A stretch of DNA of 64,000 nt from Actinocatenispora sp963815125 (GCA_963815125.1 CAWFFM010000014.1:124001-188000); one strand, 5' to 3'. Counted from the first letter of the stretch, positions 16,701 through 26,155 are shown. Notes: generated by a model from the sequence alone, not told the origin. A program made the numbers and translations.

Positions 16701-19700
16701 CCGCCGCGATGACCGGACTCGAACAGTTTGCGTGCGAGTGCCCGTGCCCGGTCGGTGGCGTGCTCGACATCCCGGTGACCGTCGAGGATCGCCCGGGCCG
16801 GGTCGGACAGCTGCTCGCCGAACCGGCCGGCCCGGCGGTCCGCCCCGGGCACGCCGTCGCGAAGCCCGTGTTCGTCGATGAACTGCGCGATCTGCTTGTC
16901 CAGCAGCGAGTGTTCCCGCTGACTGTTCGCACGGTCACGAAGCCGTGCCATCGCCTCGAACTCCCCGACGCTGGCCCGGTCGACCGGCTCCGCCGCGCGG
17001 AACCGGATGCGATCGAGGACATCGGACACCCGAGTCGTCCACCCCCGCTGACGGGTGGAATGTTCGGCTGCGGCGTGTCCGACAGCGCGGCCGACCGCGC
17101 CGTCCAACGTACGGCCCCGGTTCCGGTCCACAAGGTCGGCGCGAACGGTGAGCTCCCGCACCCCGTCGGCACGTGTCTCGATGCGGGTCTCCGCGCCATG
17201 GGTATCGCCGACGACCACCTCCACGCGGACCGGCTCACCGCCGACGGGCGTCACATGCAGGGCGCCGTCGCGGAATTCCACCCCCTCGACCACGTCGCCG
17301 CCGGTCACCTCGTGCAGTCGGCTCGCCACGCGGCTCAAGGTCCGGTGCAGCGTGTCCCGGGCCGGGTCGTCACCCCAGTGCACCGCGTCATCCGCCGCGG
17401 GCCCGGCACGGGGTTCTGCGGGGTCGGCCGGGTCGGGGCCGACCGCCGGACGGTCGGCCGACGGCTGTGGACGGTCCGGGGTGATGTCGCGGCCGTCCGG
17501 GCCGAATGTGCGCCAGCCGTCGCTGATCGGCTCACCCGGAAGGTGGCCGGCCCGCGGATCCGTGCCGGCGACGACCTCCCGACCGTCCCGGAACGTCCAC
17601 ACCTTGTCGACCGGGGCCATCACCTCCCGGCCCATCTCGGTGGCGAGACGCTGCGCCAGCGGCCGGTCACCGGCTCCGGCGAAGCAGGTGGTCAGCTTGA
17701 TCCGGCCGGAGCCGAGGTCGATCAACCCTTCGTCGTGCATGGTGGCGAGTTCGCGGGCGAACTGCTCGGCCGTGACCCGCCGGCCGTCGATGACGACGTC
17801 ACCGTTGGGAAGACCGACCGCGCTGACCCGACGGACACCGTCCTCGGCCGGCAGTCCGTCCGCGAACGACCGCAGCCGGCTGTCACCGGACAGGTCATAG
17901 CCCGACGACGTCTCGTGCAGGTGGTCACGTACCAGTTGGGTCGCCTGCTCGTCGCTGACGGTCGGCAGCTCACTGCCGGTCGGGATCGCCGGGTCGTGTG
18001 CTCCAGCGTCATTCGGCGAAGTCGGTTCGTGATCTGCCGTCGGCACGGGGTGTTCGCGGTCGGCACCCTCGTGCGGCGAACCCGGTCCGTCGGTGGGCAA
18101 CCGGTGCTCACCGGCACTGCGGGGGCCGCCGGTGGTGGTCGATGCCAGGTCGGTATCCGCGGAACGGGCCGGCGCCGGTGGTCGGCCGAGGCTCGGCCGA
18201 TCCTCCACTCGAACTTCCGGCGTCGTCGCATCGGTACTGAGGCGCCACCGGCCGTCCGGCGTGCGCGTGGTCGCCTCCGGGTGGGACAACTCGCCGCTCG
18301 TGCCATTGTCCGACCGCAGCAGCGAGCCCGGGTCGTTGGCCCGTTCGCTGATCCGGTGATGGCGGTGCCAGTTGCGCGCGTTCTCCAGCCACTTGTCCCG
18401 GTTGGTCCTGGCCGTATCAGCGGCCTGTCGTGCGGTCTGCTCGGCCGTACGGGCGGCAGTTTCGGCGGAGCGTTCAGTGCCTGCGGCCGAGATGGCCGCA
18501 TCCCGCTCCGCCGTCGCCTGCCGGGCCTGCTGCCGCGCCGCGACCGCTTCCGCGTCCGCCGAGGCGGCACGGCGGTCCAGCTGGTCGGCCGCAGACTGAT
18601 ACGGCTCGCCGGGTGTACGGCGAAGCTGTGCGGCCACCGCGCGATCCGCGGCGGCCCGGTCGGCGAGTTGCGACGCCCGGTCCTCGGCTACCGCGCGGGT
18701 GCTTTCCGCGCGGGCGGCGTCGCGCTCATGGCCGTCTGCGCGAGCCCGGACCGCGTCGGCGGACTGTCGGTGTGTCTCGGCGGCGCGGTCCTGGTCGGCG
18801 GCATATTTGTCGAGATCCGCCGCGTTCCGAAAACCGTCCCGGGCGTGTGTTGCGGCGTCGCCGAGGTCATGCTGATAGCTGGACCTGGCCTGCTCACGGG
18901 CACGCGCCGCATCGTCGGTCGACTGCTGGTGCGCCTGCTGGTGCTGCTGCTCGTTCGCCGCGTGCTGGCTGGCCAGCTGGTCGTGCTGGTTGGCCGCGTC
19001 CCGCGCATTGCGCCGGAGCTGGTCCTCGTGCGCGGCCGCCGTGTTCTCGTGGTGTGCGGCGCGTTGCTGTGCCTGGTCTGCCAGGGCAGCATTGTGTGCA
19101 GCACGACCATCGGCCTGCTGCGCCGAACGGGCTGCCTGGTCGGCTCGCTGGTCCGCGGTGAGTCGAGTGCTCTCGTGGCGGTACGCGTCCTGCCGTGCCT
19201 GCGCCGCAGCAGTGCGCTCGGCCTGTGCGGCCCGCTGGTGTGCTGCCGCCCGATGCGGATCCTGACTGGAATAGTGCCGGGCGGCGGCGTCGTGTGCGGC
19301 GGCCTGTTGATCGTGCCAGTTGGCGCGCTGACTGGAGTCGTCACGCCGGTACCCGGCCTCCGCAGCAGTCTGCTCCGCTTGACGTGCGGCACCACGATGC
19401 CCATCCGCCAGGGCCCGGTCAGACAACGATTTCCTGTGCGCCTCATCGGCATCGTGCCGGGCACTATGGGCCGCATCGTGGTGAACCCGCGACTCGTTGT
19501 GATGCCACTCCGCGATGGCTGGGGCGCGGTCCTGTGACGGTAGCTTGTTGATCAGCTCCGGGGTCGGCGTTTCCGTGCTCCACGCACTGCGTGGCGCGTC
19601 CTGGAACGCCGTCGGCCGCCCCTGCCCGTCCACCATCATGGCGTCGAGGCGACTGGTACCGGCCGGGTCATGGATCGGGAACGGCTTGCCCGCCTCGCCG

Positions 19701-22700
19701 GTATTGACGTCGACATAGGTGACTGAGCCATCTGCGTGCGGTACGGCCTGGTAGACCTCGCTGGCCTGGGGATCGACGTAGAGGATGTCGCCCTCGTGGT
19801 TGACCGCGGCCCACACATGGGAGCCACCGTTGCGCCAGACACTGCCGATCACTGCGGTCGAGCCGTGCCCACCGACCCGGAGCTGATTCTCCAGTGTGTG
19901 CAGGCCGTTGGTGATGCTGTTGGTCGCAGCATCACGGGGCTGCGCGGTCGGCGGCTCTGCCAGTGTCTGGAACCGGCCGCCGAACAGCCGTTCCAGCCGT
20001 CCGGTGCCACCGAACTCCCCGTCCAGCCCACCGGAATGGTATCCGTCGAAGGTGCGCGGCGCGGCGACCGTCGGCCGGCCGTGCACGTACGTTTCGAAGA
20101 ACGACGCGACCGAATCGACGCAGTTGAACTTCCGGGTCGGATCGATGTCGAAACCGAAACGGTTGAGCATACGCAGCCACGGCTTGCGAGGGTCCGGAGT
20201 GCGGCCCGTCTCGCCGTCACGCGCGAGCCCCTCCTCCAACCGCTGCTGGTCCTGGACCAACGGCCGTCGAAGGCCTCCGGCCTCGTCGTACGGCCGGGTT
20301 CTGGCCACCTCAGGCGGTGTACCGGACCCGGACAACTGCGAGTTCCGGCTCGGGTGATCAGGGTCGAACCGCTGGACGTCGAGCCCGCCCTCGCTGTCGA
20401 CATTGACCGCCCGCCACAGGTTCGGGTCGTCCCGTACCGCAGTGCCGGTGAGCTGATCCGCCTTCTGCCGATCGGCCAGCGCGTGCCGATGCTCTGTCAG
20501 CGCGGTCTGAGCTGCGTGCGCAGCCTTCGTGTCCTCCTGCTGAGCTAGTACCTCCCGGCTGTCTGCGTACTGCGCATGCTGTTCGGCACGGCTGCGCAGC
20601 ATGTCGGAATGAGCAGGATCCAGCTGCGCCTCTCGGTTGAGCCGGTCAGCATCGGCCCGGTGTGGCTGCGCCTCGGCACGCAGCTGGGCTGCCTTGTTGC
20701 GGTGCGCATCGGCCTCGGTCCGCGCCTGAACCGCCGCGTGTTCGTGTCCTTGCGCTGACTGACGGAGTGCCTGGATGTCCTGGCGCGACTCGACGGCTTG
20801 TCGGGCGACAGCCTGCTGGTAACGCAGGTTGTCGTCGTATCTCTGGTGTTCGTCGGCCCGCTGCTGTTCGAGCTGCGCTCGGGCTTCCGCGGCTTGTTCC
20901 GCAGCGTGCGCTGCGGCCCGCCGGGACGGCAGCACCCGGTCGAGCAGCCGCTGCACCCGACTACGGTCAGTGTCGGCAAGATGATCGCCTGCCTGATTCC
21001 CGTACGGGTCGGCAGCCGGACGCTGACCGGGCTCGTCCGGCCGGATCAGCTCCCCGCGTGGCTCGGGACCGGACTGCTCATCCGAGACTTGCGATCGATC
21101 ATCGGTCGGCTCGACGGACTGGTCAGCAGGCTGATCATGGTCAGGCGGCATTGCGTTGTCCGCACCGTGCCGCTGCGCCGGGTCGTCCACAGCGTCTCGT
21201 GGCCCGACGTGGACACCTGACTGTGCAACATCATGGTCGGTCAGCTCTGTAGCGTGCCGCCCGCCAGCCAGGTCCCTTCCTTGCGGTACCTCGTCAACAC
21301 GGTGCCGGCTACCTTGATCGCGATCGGGTCCTGTCGACCGTCCGCCACTGTCACCGAGTTGTCGGCCTTGCCGATGGTCAGCTCCCGATCCAGGGTCGTC
21401 TCGTCGTGGCCGAACCGGTAGCTCACTTCCCTGTCGGTCTCCGTGACCTTCCGGAACACCACGTACAACGCCATGCTGGTCACTCCACCTCTCGATGTTC
21501 TCAGCGGAACGGGTCGGAATGTCCGACTCCCAGTTGAACTGTTCGTTGGCATGCCGATGCGCCTCCAGGTAGGGGGCGTCCGGGTGCTCGGCAAGGTACG
21601 AAGACTCCGCCAGCTCGTGTTCGAGCAGGACTACGTCCTGCGGCTTCGCCTCCCCGCTGGACAGCCGCATCCACGCTTCGGCGATGTCCGCATCGGCGTC
21701 GAACCGACGCGTCTCGTAGCCGACGGGATAACCGTCCTCACCGCGCACCGTCAGCTTGTGCTCGGACCGGAACAGGTGGTCCTTGACCCGCTGGATCTCG
21801 GCGCGGTCGAAACCCGTCGAGCCGTCGGCCCGCGGCGCGTCCGACAGGTTCGACACCGCCGCATCGACGTCGGCGTCCGTATCCCGGAACCGGTCGTACG
21901 CACTCTCGGCCCACTCGCCCTGCGCGTCCATGTCGTAGACGTCACGGGGACGCACGGCGCCACCGGACTGAGCCTCGTGGTCCGTGCCCTCATCTGCATG
22001 CGATTCGTCGTGGGCCGGATCATGTGACACTTCGGAGGAATGCTCAACGCGATCTGCCCCGGACTGCCCGGTCTCTGTGCCTTCCTGGGGCTCGCGCGTG
22101 GTGGGCAGCCCTTCGTGCCGCTCGCCCGCTACGTCGGTTCGACCAGCGTCATCCCGGGCTTCGGCAGCGTCGGACTCGCCTGGTCGATCAGCAACGGGAT
22201 CAGTTCCGGGTCCTTCTTCGAGACCAGCTGCTCGACGCCGTGGATCCTGACCTGCGCCCCGGTCTGCTCCTCCACCAGGACGATCGCTCCCTTGACCGTC
22301 CCGTCCAGCAGCCTGCCCGTCGCGACCGCCGAGATCCCTTCCCTCCCCCTCAGTCGAAACACCGTCTCGACCTGGAAGCGCACCGGCATCCTCGCCCCAC
22401 CCTTCGAAGTTCTCCTCGAAGCGCTCAACGCGCGGCCCTTCTGCCGCGTACGCCTCGTCCTCGCGCTGCTGCCGTGTCTCCGAGCTCGGCTCCGGATCCC
22501 GCCGGAACTGCTCTACGTGCTCGTACTCGTGCGCAATATTCGTCGCGAGCGTCTTGTCGTCGGCGAAGGCGGCCGGGCCGAGAACGACCTCGATGTCTCC
22601 ACCGTCGCTCCGGGTCACCGCACTGGCGTCCATGTAGTCGAGGTAGCGGATCTCATCCGCGTCCCGGACCGGATCGAGCAGACGGACGTCGACGCCGGAC

Positions 22701-25636
22701 AGATCCAACCCCATCGAGTCGGCGACCTTCTGGACCGCGTCCGCGGTCATCGGTACATCGGTGCCGTTCGCCAACACGTCCGCATTGCTCCGGCTGGGTT
22801 CCCGGGAGAACATGTCGTTCTCCCGGCTGCCATCGGGGCGCTCCGCCTGCGTGGCCGGTGTCGCCGGGCGGTGGTCCACGGGATCGCTGCCCGGGCGGTC
22901 CGGCCGCGCCGACTCACCCGGCCGGTTCGCGTCGCTCGGATCGTCCGGCCGCAGCTCCCCATCAGACCCGACCGGACGGGCGGGATCGCCGCGCTGTGCG
23001 TCGGTGGCCTCCGCCGCGTTCGCTTCAGATGACTCAGTCGTATCGGCCGCGCGGTCCGAGGTGAGGGGATCACCCGCATCATCGGGTCGGGCCGTCGTCG
23101 GCTCGGTCTCGCCCGGTCGCGCGGATTCCCGGACCGGTTCTGTCCCGGGTTGCTCGACGCCGTCCGACCGGACCGCTTCTGGTGCTACCTGTCGTTCCTC
23201 GGTGCCTCGGGCGAGGTCCCGGGCCCGGCTGAGCGCATCGTCGCCCCGGGTCCGCGCCTCGGTAGCCTCCTGCCGGGCCCGCGAGGCGCGGCTGTTGGCC
23301 GCACCGGCCTCGCGCGCGGCTCGGGTGGCGCCGGCGCCGTCGGCGGCATCGGCCAACCGGTTCGCGGCGTCCAGATGCCGGCTCGCCTCGGCTGCCGCGC
23401 TGTTGGCGCGTTCCTGCGCCTCGTCGGCCGTACGGTAGGAGTCTCGCGCCTCCTCCAGGTGAGGACGCATCTCTTCGGGCAGGTCCGGCCGGGACAGCAG
23501 GGAATCGAGCCGGTCCGCGGTGTCCGGGCGAGATCCGTCGGTCGGGATGTCTTCCGGTGGCGGTCCGTCCGGCCCCGACGGCGTCTGCTGGTCCCGAGCA
23601 CCCTCAGAGCCGGTACGGACCGGGTCCCCGGCGCGGGGCTCGGACTGGGGTCGAAGGGCATCACCGATGTGCTGGCCACCGGCCGCACCAGGAAGGTCTC
23701 TGGCCCCGCCTGGCTGCATCGCCGGACTGTGGTCGATCAGGCTGGACGGAAGCGGCTGGTCGGACCGCTGATCCTGGCGCTCCTCGCCCGGGCGCGGGCC
23801 GACGCCGGTGTCGGCAGCAGAGTCTTCCGTTCCCGGCTGCCTCTGGGGCGCAGTCGCGTCGTCGGTGCCTCTGTTCCCGTCGACGCGGTCACCGGCTGCA
23901 GGGCGAGTATCCGTGACCCCGTCGCTGTGACGCTGATGCGGGATCGTCGACTGCTCAGAGTTGTGCGTAGTCGCAGCGGACTGGTCGGTGCCCGTGGGAC
24001 GCGCCGAATCGCGTTGTGTCGGAGTGTCCTGGCTGTCCCTGGTCGGGGAGTCCTCGGTCGGCCGGGCTCCTTCGGACTGATCGGCAGCGGCCTGGTCATT
24101 GGTCGCGGTATCGGTCGGTTCTTCTACCCGGTCGGTGCTGCGGGGGGTGTCGACGGTCTCGGAGCGCGACGAGCGCGGTGTTCCAGTATCTCGGCCGCCT
24201 GTCGTAGCGGTGCGGTCACCGCCACCGGCGGCAACGCGCTGTTGCGTAGCGGGGTGGTCGGTGGCGGCAGGCGGAGGCGCGGCCTGGTCGGTCGTCTCGC
24301 TCCGCCCGGTCGCATGGTCGGAGGTGGTCGTCTGGTCGGAGCCGGCCAGATGGTCGCTGGGTGCCTCGATGCTTCCGGCTCGCGCCGGTTCGGATTCGAT
24401 CTCGTCCGGCCGCACACCGATGCCGGTGTCGGTCGAGGAATGCGTCCCGTCGCCCAGATTGACGTCACGAGCACCAACAGCTTCGGGTACCCGGACTTCG
24501 CTCGGTGCCTGTACGCCGTCGGCTCCACGGACACTCTCTGCGGACGGCGCGTGAACCGAGTCGGGCGTCTTCAGCGCGTCGGCGCCAGCATGCATGGCGC
24601 CGTGCACCATGCCCGGCACCGCGCCACCAGCGAGGTCCAGCGCAAGTGTCTTGAGCGGATGCTGGGTCCAGTTTTTCTTGAATTCGTCGGAGAAACCGAA
24701 ATCGCTGAGCTTGAAGCCGTTCTTCTGGATGTTGGCGACCGAGTTGGCGGTGAAGTCCATCGCTGCCATGGCCGGAAGGTTGGCCACACCGGCGGTAGCC
24801 ATGTTGATGGCTTTCGCCCCGAGCTTGCGGCCCGCGTCACTCAGCAGGTTGCTTGCCTCGCGGTTCATCAGCTTGTTCAGCAGCGGCGCAGCCAGCTTGC
24901 CGAGGCCGAGCCCTGCCAGCCCGCCCGCCAGCCCGCCCGCGAAACCGCTGGCCGCGTTGACAGCGACGCTGTTCCAGTCGACGTGGTCGCGATTGCCTTC
25001 GCTCTTCTGCATGAGCTGGGCGAGCAGGTCGGCAGCGGCGAAGTTGAACGCCATCTCCCCGGCGCTGAGCAGGACCCGCATCAACGCTTTGTCGGCGAAC
25101 TTGACCGCAGCCTTCAGTACGTCCTTGAGGATGGTCTTCTCGAGCTGTTTGGCCAGAACAGCAAGAACCTTCCCGCACAGTGGCCGGCCGGCAGCGACAG
25201 CCTCGGTACAGAGCGCCTCGCCACCGAACTCCGACAGAGCCACCCCGATCAGGAACTCGACAATCGTGAGGACAACAATGATCTTGAGCATGAGCTGCGA
25301 GAACTCAAGCTGCATGGCCCCGTTGGTGCAGGCAGAGGAGTAGTCGTAGGCGGCGTTGATGAACGCGGTCGGGCCCTGATCCTGGTTCTGAACGAACTGG
25401 TTCCAGTTCTGCTGGAACGCGGAGCCGGCGTCGCCGCCCCACCCCATCGCGATCGGCGCCACATTGGCGTTGATGTCGAGCATGCCGCTCTGCAGCGCGT
25501 CGCCGAGGTCCTGCCAACGGTCGGCCAGATCGCGCCAGGCATCCGGGTCGCCGTCCGGGTAGTCCTGAAAGGCCAACCCGATCGACAGGAGCCGCCACAT
25601 CCAGTAGTCAGCCGAGTCCAGGAGGTTAGCCGGCAC
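13775..25636 (-). CDS. Giant multidomain putative type VII effector
   Basis: About 3950 aa. Residue positions are approximate. 1-110: WXG/CpnT-like N-terminus (YWMWRLL, GDPDAWRDLADRWQDL, GWGGDAGSAF). 115-260: hydrophobic and Gly/Ala-rich helices. 360-950: disordered Asp/Thr/Arg/Pro-rich linker. 960-1055: DUF4157/eCIS-core-like module with HEYEH near 1040. 1235-1400: module with LLEHELAESSYL and EAHRHAN. 1600-1780: coiled coil. 1795-2010: papain-like Tox-PL module (FNCVDSVASFFE, GSHVWAAVN, LYVDPQ as Cys-His-Asp). 2040-2440: Ala/Gln/His coiled coil. 2580-2720: caspase/DUF4347-like module (IKLTTCFAGAGDRPLAQRLA). 2800-3950: about five beta-rich repeats alternating with Gly/Ala-rich hydrophobic segments. 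The GTG at 25636 has GGAGG 6 bases upstream; a longer GTG start at 25654 lacks one. Secretion by the adjacent ESX system is inferred. Confidence 0.85.
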   Translation of the reverse strand: MPANLLDSADYWMWRLLSIGLAFQDYPDGDPDAWRDLADRWQDLGDALQSGMLDINANVAPIAMGWGGDAGSAFQQNWNQFVQNQDQGPTAFINAAYDYSSACTNGAMQLEFSQLMLKIIVVLTIVEFLIGVALSEFGGEALCTEAVAAGRPLCGKVLAVLAKQLEKTILKDVLKAAVKFADKALMRVLLSAGEMAFNFAAADLLAQLMQKSEGNRDHVDWNSVAVNAASGFAGGLAGGLAGLGLGKLAAPLLNKLMNREASNLLSDAGRKLGAKAINMATAGVANLPAMAAMDFTANSVANIQKNGFKLSDFGFSDEFKKNWTQHPLKTLALDLAGGAVPGMVHGAMHAGADALKTPDSVHAPSAESVRGADGVQAPSEVRVPEAVGARDVNLGDGTHSSTDTGIGVRPDEIESEPARAGSIEAPSDHLAGSDQTTTSDHATGRSETTDQAAPPPAATDHPATQQRVAAGGGDRTATTGGRDTGTPRSSRSETVDTPRSTDRVEEPTDTATNDQAAADQSEGARPTEDSPTRDSQDTPTQRDSARPTGTDQSAATTHNSEQSTIPHQRHSDGVTDTRPAAGDRVDGNRGTDDATAPQRQPGTEDSAADTGVGPRPGEERQDQRSDQPLPSSLIDHSPAMQPGGARDLPGAAGGQHIGDALRPQSEPRAGDPVRTGSEGARDQQTPSGPDGPPPEDIPTDGSRPDTADRLDSLLSRPDLPEEMRPHLEEARDSYRTADEAQERANSAAAEASRHLDAANRLADAADGAGATRAAREAGAANSRASRARQEATEARTRGDDALSRARDLARGTEERQVAPEAVRSDGVEQPGTEPVRESARPGETEPTTARPDDAGDPLTSDRAADTTESSEANAAEATDAQRGDPARPVGSDGELRPDDPSDANRPGESARPDRPGSDPVDHRPATPATQAERPDGSRENDMFSREPSRSNADVLANGTDVPMTADAVQKVADSMGLDLSGVDVRLLDPVRDADEIRYLDYMDASAVTRSDGGDIEVVLGPAAFADDKTLATNIAHEYEHVEQFRRDPEPSSETRQQREDEAYAAEGPRVERFEENFEGWGEDAGALPGRDGVSTEGEGRDLGGRDGQAAGRDGQGSDRPGGGADRGAGQDPRRRAAGLEEGPGTDPVADRPGESDAAEARDDAGRTDVAGERHEGLPTTREPQEGTETGQSGADRVEHSSEVSHDPAHDESHADEGTDHEAQSGGAVRPRDVYDMDAQGEWAESAYDRFRDTDADVDAAVSNLSDAPRADGSTGFDRAEIQRVKDHLFRSEHKLTVRGEDGYPVGYETRRFDADADIAEAWMRLSSGEAKPQDVVLLEHELAESSYLAEHPDAPYLEAHRHANEQFNWESDIPTRSAENIERWSDQHGVVRGVPEGHGDRQGSELPVRPRRDDPGSGADHRQGRQLGDSGGRSTGPDRDQGSRHRVDEVPQGRDLAGGRHATELTDHDVAQSGVHVGPRDAVDDPAQRHGADNAMPPDHDQPADQSVEPTDDRSQVSDEQSGPEPRGELIRPDEPGQRPAADPYGNQAGDHLADTDRSRVQRLLDRVLPSRRAAAHAAEQAAEARAQLEQQRADEHQRYDDNLRYQQAVARQAVESRQDIQALRQSAQGHEHAAVQARTEADAHRNKAAQLRAEAQPHRADADRLNREAQLDPAHSDMLRSRAEQHAQYADSREVLAQQEDTKAAHAAQTALTEHRHALADRQKADQLTGTAVRDDPNLWRAVNVDSEGGLDVQRFDPDHPSRNSQLSGSGTPPEVARTRPYDEAGGLRRPLVQDQQRLEEGLARDGETGRTPDPRKPWLRMLNRFGFDIDPTRKFNCVDSVASFFETYVHGRPTVAAPRTFDGYHSGGLDGEFGGTGRLERLFGGRFQTLAEPPTAQPRDAATNSITNGLHTLENQLRVGGHGSTAVIGSVWRNGGSHVWAAVNHEGDILYVDPQASEVYQAVPHADGSVTYVDVNTGEAGKPFPIHDPAGTSRLDAMMVDGQGRPTAFQDAPRSAWSTETPTPELINKLPSQDRAPAIAEWHHNESRVHHDAAHSARHDADEAHRKSLSDRALADGHRGAARQAEQTAAEAGYRRDDSSQRANWHDQQAAAHDAAARHYSSQDPHRAAAHQRAAQAERTAAAQARQDAYRHESTRLTADQRADQAARSAQQADGRAAHNAALADQAQQRAAHHENTAAAHEDQLRRNARDAANQHDQLASQHAANEQQHQQAHQQSTDDAARAREQARSSYQHDLGDAATHARDGFRNAADLDKYAADQDRAAETHRQSADAVRARADGHERDAARAESTRAVAEDRASQLADRAAADRAVAAQLRRTPGEPYQSAADQLDRRAASADAEAVAARQQARQATAERDAAISAAGTERSAETAARTAEQTARQAADTARTNRDKWLENARNWHRHHRISERANDPGSLLRSDNGTSGELSHPEATTRTPDGRWRLSTDATTPEVRVEDRPSLGRPPAPARSADTDLASTTTGGPRSAGEHRLPTDGPGSPHEGADREHPVPTADHEPTSPNDAGAHDPAIPTGSELPTVSDEQATQLVRDHLHETSSGYDLSGDSRLRSFADGLPAEDGVRRVSAVGLPNGDVVIDGRRVTAEQFARELATMHDEGLIDLGSGRIKLTTCFAGAGDRPLAQRLATEMGREVMAPVDKVWTFRDGREVVAGTDPRAGHLPGEPISDGWRTFGPDGRDITPDRPQPSADRPAVGPDPADPAEPRAGPAADDAVHWGDDPARDTLHRTLSRVASRLHEVTGGDVVEGVEFRDGALHVTPVGGEPVRVEVVVGDTHGAETRIETRADGVRELTVRADLVDRNRGRTLDGAVGRAVGHAAAEHSTRQRGWTTRVSDVLDRIRFRAAEPVDRASVGEFEAMARLRDRANSQREHSLLDKQIAQFIDEHGLRDGVPGADRRAGRFGEQLSDPARAILDGHRDVEHATDRARALARKLFESGHRGGATIEPVVDRDGAFHDMYWVKPDGWEKQWRMGFTVEIESGHVQGDRHVDIVGTDVPQHFKVVVDRGLRGADELRAGSELWTDTEAAIRDRIAIQGERAPEAGSRWARILDRMAGLGGSGVAFAGADMLGDPHLGLRPVASSAMHALTGGHFLRKTTLAEARATHLEALHTRVGTDRIDARTLQASVRDVPGKVDDLASRLGVDSGLLDHTPSRPERAYRSTEPIPADGAAYARDRINEAREEIVTSSDHVKSIEQRRSRWGFLGGKRPRDEFLLEVQDDRQATVRVEVTHTEDRRVPEVEYRGGHDYTVKVSPELLGRGDKPFRSAVSEAFDRVANAERGLDAKQPGLLRGSLHRAGGDVAGQVAGLGSREYQATLDAGHKIEKARDAHQHVNAAEIEVHALREGAIYPEMAVAGKLGDLVVGPKIDRDAHHQEKLRSDFDKAQQAPDVPAGKLSRATDALHRGLKNFTRIATVANTGDPHALGSDPNATARTGDTTMDGVRRAMDHVTEHVQHGDGRRPVAVTQHGDHPPASDATSASYRIRVGRLNTVRLEVKILEHDTDSVNVVYTGRGRFHVELGHEVSPERTQRLVDEVARTIIDKRSTLPSFKLYLLSKVAPALATSSVYGSLALESHNPFLMALAGTTAVGHAVGILPKHLVATHLADRELAHNFSDLSVDDVTVKDLRTGLHEATAQVETYEASARDRLTTRVDELTDELSAGGLTDDQRVAAQTELDDLRHRLDSIPQPDHAVLSPIVDHLRATELPHHGTIRPVDADHHIYQLSFDKDSGADRLSLLGGSSRARGHVSFELVAGRPSGPGPVEVLHTNADVGLTVIVDRDAPPDLVNQNLHDELKEIVSRTRRGGPPTRRNGTMLPGVVDSALSTGASSTVGVAFAGASFVATGGTLVVGGMVSGMVDRVVTTGLSNRTANDQAFTDAAAALRNSTPTAANTVLFTQRLQGLLERLNHAESSGRV

Positions 25637-25816
25637 TGCATGCCTCCACTTCACAATCGCAACAGCGAAGGCCGCCGGTTGAGGACTTTGGACCCACGCA
25701 GCGCGGCGACGCGGGGCGCCACAGCGCGCACTCAGCGCGACGAGCAGCCATCGGCGATGAGTCTCCGATCATCCAGAGCCGGCGCGAGCACCGAACCAGT
25801 ACGCGCGTAGGCGGAG

Positions 25817-26155
25817 CTAAGCCTTCTTGCCGTGCGACTTTCCTTCTTCGTCATCCTGATCGATGCTGGATGAGAGCGCGACGTAGCCTGACTTCGCCAG
25901 GTTGTCCGAATACGACGAGACCTGGTCGACGTTCTTGAGTACGCCACCGGCACCTTGTTCGTCGCCATGGCCGTAGATCTTGGTGAAGTCCTTGACGGTG
26001 TCGGAGTGGCCCCAGGGCTCTTGCGCACCCATCTGCTTGATGTCGTCGATGATCGGCTTGAGCTGGCCGACCAGAGCTCGAGCGCTGGCGCCCATCTTGA
26101 CCAGACCGTCCTTCGCGCCATCCGGGTCCGGGATGTTGGTCTGTTTGGCACCCAT
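25817..26155 (-). CDS. Small WXG-like ESX-associated protein
   Basis: A 112-aa helical protein (GLVKMGASARALVGQLKPII, then QEPWGHSDTVKDFTKIYGHG, VLKNVDQVSSYSDNLAKSGY) with a polar C-terminal tail ending GKSHGKKA. It has the two-helix shape of WXG100/EspC-like partners but a PWG turn in place of a strict WXG. Its ATG shares one base with the stop of the YbaB-like gene (TGATG), so the two are translationally coupled. It precedes the giant effector by ~180 bases and is probably its secretion partner or chaperone. Confidence 0.7.
   Translation of the reverse strand: MGAKQTNIPDPDGAKDGLVKMGASARALVGQLKPIIDDIKQMGAQEPWGHSDTVKDFTKIYGHGDEQGAGGVLKNVDQVSSYSDNLAKSGYVALSSSIDQDDEEGKSHGKKA

Noticed and set aside
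15788..19537. 1249-aa open frame on the plus strand opposite the giant effector gene
   Set aside because: It is the antisense shadow of a GC-rich repetitive gene; its composition follows the complementary codons and it has no recognisable domain or start site.
13775..25636. Rhs/YD-repeat or contact-dependent inhibition toxin
   Set aside because: No YD repeats, RHS core, hemagglutinin repeats or PAAR domain are present; the N-terminus is WXG-like.
23150..25810. 886-aa open frame on the plus strand
   Set aside because: Antisense shadow of the effector N-terminal half; the minus frame holds the WXG-like start and known modules.
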